From the NCBI GenBank assembly GCA_003152015.1, contig PLZF01000027.1, positions 1 to 53,411 of the forward strand: a stretch of DNA of 53,411 nt. Reading direction: 5' to 3'. This DNA comes from Acidimicrobiaceae bacterium. GTDB lineage: Bacteria > Actinomycetota > Acidimicrobiia > Acidimicrobiales > RAAP-2. This document shows positions 50,008-53,411 of the stretch, piece after piece; the first letter of the stretch is position 1, and every line of letters begins with the position of its first letter. The position numbers and the translations under genes were made by a program. Under the pieces are notes generated by a model that had not been told where the DNA came from, made no database searches, and saw nothing but the letters and a program-made list of their open reading frames with translations.

Positions 50008-50241
50008 CTACTCCTCGATGAAGATGCACTCCCCCGGGCACTCCTCAGCGGCCTCCCGTACCGATTCGTCGAACTCGGAGGGCACCGGCGCCACGCCCTC
50101 AGCTCCTCCGGGTTCGTTCATCACCTGGGCACCGTCCTTCACATAGGCGAGACCGTCGTCGAGGAGCGTGAACACCTGCGGACAGATCTCCTCGCACAGG
50201 CCATCGCCCGTGCACAGGTCCTGGTCTATCCAGACTTTCAT
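50008..50241 (-). CDS. Small ferredoxin with an Asp in place of one Cys
   Basis: A 77-residue ferredoxin. The cluster motif LCTGDGLCEEICP has Asp where the second Cys of CxxCxxCxxxCP sits, and the fourth ligand is in ECPGECI. Such CxxDxxC sites bind [3Fe-4S] or a labile [4Fe-4S] cluster. ATG 50241 has AAAGGAGG. It follows sufT by 39 bases in the suf operon and may supply electrons for cluster assembly, or serve another enzyme. Confidence 0.88.
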   Translation of the reverse strand: MKVWIDQDLCTGDGLCEEICPQVFTLLDDGLAYVKDGAQVMNEPGGAEGVAPVPSEFDESVREAAEECPGECIFIEE

Positions 50242-50280
50242 GGTGCGTCCTCCTTTGGCTCGACCGGCCGCCGGTGCCGG

Positions 50281-50835
50281 TCAGAACAGTCCAAGCTGCA
50301 AGCGGGCCGCCTCGGACAACCGGCTCATGTCCCAGGGCGGGTCCCACACCAACTCGACATCCACCTCGCTCACTCCGGGAACCGTCAGCACCCTGGAGAG
50401 AGCGTCCTCCCAGAGCACGTCGCCCATTCCGCAGCCGGGAGCGGTCATCGACATCTTGATCTCGACCCGGTGGTCTCCAGACGGAAGGGGCCGTGCCTCG
50501 CATACATACACAAGCCCGAGGTCCACCACGTTCACCGGGATCTCCGGGTCGAACACGGTCTTCAGCTGATCGATGACCCTGGCGAGCTCGAACGGGCCCG
50601 AGTCCGAAGGTCCGACTCCGGCCTCGTCACGGTCGAGGCCGAGAGCATCGATGTCCTCGGCGGAAATACGCGCCAGCTCACCGCGTTCGTTCTGGACGGT
50701 GAAGCTCCCACCCAGGTGCTGAAACAGCACCACCTGGTCACCTTGTCGGAGTATCACCGACTCCCCGCTGGGGATCAGGATCGCCTTGCAGTCCCTCCCA
50801 AGTGCGATTGGCACCTGCTGGCGTTCGGGACTCAC
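50281..50835 (-). CDS. sufT: Fe-S assembly protein SufT
   Basis: A 184-residue protein. An N-terminal extension of about 80 residues (with PSGESVILRQGDQVVLFQHLGGSF) precedes a DUF59 domain with VFDPEIPVNVVDLGLVY, MTAPGCGMGD with the conserved Cys and VELVWDPPWDMSRLSEAARLQLG. This layout matches SufT, which acts in Fe-S cluster maturation. ATG 50835 overlaps the sufD stop by four bases. Confidence 0.9.
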   Translation of the reverse strand: MSPERQQVPIALGRDCKAILIPSGESVILRQGDQVVLFQHLGGSFTVQNERGELARISAEDIDALGLDRDEAGVGPSDSGPFELARVIDQLKTVFDPEIPVNVVDLGLVYVCEARPLPSGDHRVEIKMSMTAPGCGMGDVLWEDALSRVLTVPGVSEVDVELVWDPPWDMSRLSEAARLQLGLF

Positions 50836-52235
50836 TTTGACCTGCCTCCCTTGACACTCCGAATTTCTGACGTCAGCCTGCTGTCCATCACCGGTTCGTT
50901 TGCACCGGTGGTGAGCCGATCGGCGATCAGATGCTCCATCCGGGCGCGGACGACGGCCGATGGGCTGCGGGTGACCATCTCCCGGGCAAACGCGTAGGTG
51001 AGCACGCCTCGAGCCTCCTGCTCAGGGATGCCGCGCGAACGCAGGTAGAACAGCGCGTCTTCGTCCAGTCGGCCCACCGCGGCACCATGGGTGCACTGCA
51101 CGTCGTCGGCGAAAATCTCGAGGCGCGGCCGGGTGTCCACTTCGGCGTGGTCGGAAAGAAGCAGGTTCTTGTTGGTCTGACTGGCGTCGGTCCCGAACGC
51201 CCCTGGCCGGACGATGATGTGCCCGTTGAACACCCCATGGGCACCCCCGTCCACAATGCCCTTGTAGAGCTGGCGACTGGTACAGCCCGGCGCCATGTGC
51301 TCGATAAGGATCGGGTTGTCGTGCTGCTGATCGCCTCGAGGCAGGTACAGTCCCTCGAGGTCCACCTCGGATCCTTCTCCCTCGAGGGATACGTGCACTT
51401 CGTGGCGGGCGATGGAGGATCCGAGGGCGACCGAATGCGAGCGGAAGCGGCTGCCCTGAGCCTGTCGGACGTCCATCAGCGCCAGGTGGAAGGCCGTCTC
51501 GGCCTCGTCCTGCACCGTATAGTGCTCGACACACGCGCCTTCGTCCAACACCACTTCGACAACACCGTTGGACCAGTAGAGATCACCGTGGGTCCCGGCG
51601 TGGGTCTCGACGATCGTCACCGCACTATCGGGTCCAGCCAGGATCACCGACCGCGGGCTCGATACCAGGGGTATCCCTCCGGTGTGCGAGAAGAAGGCAA
51701 GTTCGATCGGCTCGTCGATGATGGTGCCGGCGGGAACCCGGATGAGCGCTCCGTCCTCAGCCACCGCGGCGTTGAGCGCCGAAAACGCGTGGCGGTATGG
51801 CCGGGGGGTGCGCCGCGACAGCCATCGGAGCTGTTCTCCTCCCACGGCCAGGGCTGAGGCAAGGCTGGTCACCGTGGTCCCGTTTGGCAGGGCGGCCCGC
51901 CGCGAGCATTCCGATGCGAAATGGCCGTTGACGAAGACCAGACGCGGGCCACCGAGGTCACCGACCCGCTCGTCGATAGTGGTCGATAACAGCCGGTGGT
52001 CGATCCCGGGGGCAGCGGGCACAAACGGCACCTCTCCGATCGCCTCGAGCCGCGTGTACTTCCAGTCCTCGTCCTTGCGGGTCGGAAAACCATGCTCCAT
52101 CGCCCAGTCAAAGCCGGCCTGGCGGAAGTCGGTGAACCACCCGGGAAAATCACCATCAAGGCGGGGCGAGAATCGGGAGAGTGCCCGGTCGGCATCGACG
52201 GTGGCACGGACCGCGCCGTCGGTGACAGTGGTCAT
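50832..52235 (-). CDS. sufD: Fe-S scaffold subunit SufD
   Basis: A 467-residue beta-helix protein that pairs with SufB on the SufC ATPase. It has GFPTRKDEDWKYTRL at the N-terminus, the repeated beta-helix core, and the C-terminal region NLLLSDHAEVDTRPRLEIFADDVQCTHGAAVGRLDEDALFYLRSRGI (read in parts) with the conserved Cys and His (QCTHGA). It overlaps the sufC stop by four bases. Length and motifs are standard for SufD. Confidence 0.94.
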   Translation of the reverse strand: MTTVTDGAVRATVDADRALSRFSPRLDGDFPGWFTDFRQAGFDWAMEHGFPTRKDEDWKYTRLEAIGEVPFVPAAPGIDHRLLSTTIDERVGDLGGPRLVFVNGHFASECSRRAALPNGTTVTSLASALAVGGEQLRWLSRRTPRPYRHAFSALNAAVAEDGALIRVPAGTIIDEPIELAFFSHTGGIPLVSSPRSVILAGPDSAVTIVETHAGTHGDLYWSNGVVEVVLDEGACVEHYTVQDEAETAFHLALMDVRQAQGSRFRSHSVALGSSIARHEVHVSLEGEGSEVDLEGLYLPRGDQQHDNPILIEHMAPGCTSRQLYKGIVDGGAHGVFNGHIIVRPGAFGTDASQTNKNLLLSDHAEVDTRPRLEIFADDVQCTHGAAVGRLDEDALFYLRSRGIPEQEARGVLTYAFAREMVTRSPSAVVRARMEHLIADRLTTGANEPVMDSRLTSEIRSVKGGRSK

Positions 52236-53011
52236 GGCGCCACTCCCACCGCTGAACGTCGACTCGCCTGCACCTCGGCCCCCACGCCGGCATAGCCGTG
52301 CTCCTCGAGGGCCACTGCCAACTCCTTGTCCCCCGAGCTAACGATCCGGCCTTCAGCCATGACATGGACCCGGTCGGGGACCACGTAGTCGAGAAGCCGC
52401 TGATGATGGGTGATGACCAACATCGCCCGGTCGGGGCTCCGGAGTGCGTTCACGCCGTTGGCGACGACGCGCAGGGCGTCGATGTCGAGTCCCGAGTCGG
52501 TCTCATCCAGGATGGCGAGCTTCGGCTCGAGGATCGCCATCTGGAGGATCTCGTTGCGCTTCTTCTCACCGCCGGAGAACCCCTCATTGACCGAGCGGCC
52601 CATAAAGCTCTGGTCCATCTCGACCAGCTTCATCTTCTCGCGGCATAGGGCGAGGAAGTCCATAGCGCTGAGTTCGTGGAGCCCACGCTCTTTGCGCACC
52701 GAGTTGAGCGCGGTGCGCAGAAAGTACAGGTTGCCGACACCGGGGATCTCCATGGGGTGCTGGAAGGCGAGGAAGACCCCGGCCGCGGCCCGGGCCTCGG
52801 GCGACAGGGCGAATAGGTCTCTTCCCTCATAGCGGACCTGACCGGTGACGTCATAGGCCTCACTACCGGCCAGCACCTGGGCCAGGGTGCTCTTGCCCGA
52901 GCCATTGGGCCCCATGATCGCATGCACCTCGCCCGCCTTCAGCTCGAGGTCCACACCCCGCAGGATCTGGTTGTCGCCGATGGAGGCATGGAGGTTCTCG
53001 ATCCGTAGCAT
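52232..53011 (-). CDS. sufC: Fe-S assembly ATPase SufC
   Basis: A 259-residue ABC-type ATPase driving the SufBCD scaffold. Walker A is IMGPNGSGKSTLAQVL (about 33-48), Walker B LAILDETDSGLDIDAL and the signature NEGFSGGEKKRNEILQ. VITHHQRLLDYVVPDRVHV is typical of SufC. It overlaps the sufB stop by one base (TGATG). Confidence 0.95.
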   Translation of the reverse strand: MLRIENLHASIGDNQILRGVDLELKAGEVHAIMGPNGSGKSTLAQVLAGSEAYDVTGQVRYEGRDLFALSPEARAAAGVFLAFQHPMEIPGVGNLYFLRTALNSVRKERGLHELSAMDFLALCREKMKLVEMDQSFMGRSVNEGFSGGEKKRNEILQMAILEPKLAILDETDSGLDIDALRVVANGVNALRSPDRAMLVITHHQRLLDYVVPDRVHVMAEGRIVSSGDKELAVALEEHGYAGVGAEVQASRRSAVGVAP

Positions 53012-53411
53012 CAGCCGACACTTCCCTCGAGGCTGACGTCCAAGAGCCGCTGTGCCTCGACGGCGAACTCCATGGGTAGTTCTTTGAACACCTCGCGGCA
53101 GAATCCGTTCACGATCATGGCGGTGGCGTCCTCCTCGGCGATCCCCCGTTGTCGGCAGTAGAAGAGCTGGTCGTCACTGACCTTGGAGGTGGTGGCCTCG
53201 TGCTCGACCTGGGCGCCCGAGTTCTTGACCTCGATATAGGGGAAGGTATGGGCGCCACAGTCGCTTCCGATGAGCAACGAGTCGCACCGGGTGTGATTGC
53301 GGGCGCCCTCGGCGGAGCGAAGAACCTTCACCAGACCTCGGTAGGTGTTCTGACCGTGGCCGGCGGAGATCGCCTTCGAGACGATGGTGCTGCGGGTGTT
53401 CTTGCCGATGT
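53011..53411 (-). CDS. sufB: Fe-S scaffold subunit SufB, C-terminal part
   Basis: The window holds the last 133 codons. They contain [15 protein letters not shown], the Cys-bearing [24 protein letters not shown] and the conserved [21 protein letters not shown], followed by a short C-terminus. Its 5' part lies beyond the right edge, so any SufR or promoter of the suf operon is out of view. Translation is coupled to sufC. Confidence 0.94.
   Translation of the reverse strand, partial: IGKNTRSTIVSKAISAGHGQNTYRGLVKVLRSAEGARNHTRCDSLLIGSDCGAHTFPYIEVKNSGAQVEHEATTSKVSDDQLFYCRQRGIAEEDATAMIVNGFCREVFKELPMEFAVEAQRLLDVSLEGSVG

Noticed and set aside
1..53411. CRISPR arrays, tRNA or rRNA genes, insertion sequences, prophage
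   Set aside because: No regular spaced repeats, no recognisable tRNA-like cloverleaf sequence or rRNA, and no transposase or phage protein motif was seen.

Overview
The window is high-GC DNA from an actinobacterium. The markers are a WhiB1-type WhiB next to a PdtaS-type sensor kinase, a DUF3107 protein next to a pair of ArsA/Get3-like ATPases, an SufR-type regulator, and many genes whose start codon lies 6-8 bases after a TAnnnT -10 box, as expected for leaderless mRNAs. Gene content (System I cytochrome c maturation, wax ester synthase, acyl-CoA metabolism, no mycolate genes) would fit an environmental lineage such as Acidimicrobiia, but that placement is inference. No rRNA, tRNA, CRISPR array, insertion sequence or phage gene was recognised.

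Layout. 1-1.4 kb: etfB (cut by the window edge), read in one uninterrupted frame with a glycerophosphodiester phosphodiesterase. 1.4-5.1 kb: whiB1 with a promoter and a perfect CRP site, pdtaS, a PHP phosphoesterase and an O-methyltransferase. 5.4-9.2 kb: two ArsA-like ATPases, DUF3107, dGTPase. 9.3-12.4 kb: a cyclopropane-fatty-acid-synthase-type methyltransferase, then two adjacent genes broken by in-frame stops. 12.4-15.6 kb: Mrp, an SufR-like regulator and a cysteine desulfurase, all Fe-S related. 15.7-24.4 kb: a quinone oxidoreductase and a complete ccm set (ccmA-B-C-D-E-F-G-H/I) plus ccdA. 24.4-31.1 kb: gmd, enoyl-CoA hydratase, glycosyltransferase, TetR regulator, DUF4395 protein, low-molecular-weight phosphatase, acyl-CoA dehydrogenase. 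31.3-35.4 kb: cysS and valS, divergent, with start codons 21 bp apart. 35.4-40.4 kb: a branched-chain amino acid type ABC transporter with a fused LivH-LivM permease. 40.5-45 kb: an esterase, a wax ester synthase/DGAT, a beta-propeller lipoprotein and a probably broken small membrane protein gene. 45-48.1 kb: UvrD/PcrA helicase and an Ntn hydrolase. 48.1-53.4 kb: a frameshifted OsmC gene and a group III truncated haemoglobin sharing a matched pair of operator-like sites, two small Fe-S/sulfur-related genes, a ferredoxin and the suf operon (sufT, sufD, sufC, partial sufB).

How it fits together. Fe-S and haem biology is the main theme: Mrp, SufR-like regulator and desulfurase at 12-16 kb, c-type haem attachment at 16-24 kb, and truncated haemoglobin, DUF59, DUF2249, ferredoxin and Suf at 48-53 kb. 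WhiB1 is itself a NO-sensitive Fe-S protein. The most interesting candidate system is the 48-53 kb block. A haem globin and an OsmC thiol peroxidase appear to share a repressor through two sites of the form T(C/G)TAG-N6-CTAGA-GAAAC, and both sit beside Fe-S assembly genes, which suggests an Fe-S protection or repair module. Several genes (10.7-12.3 kb, 44.6-45.0 kb, OsmC) carry stops or shifts. These could be real decay or sequence error, and reads would have to settle it.
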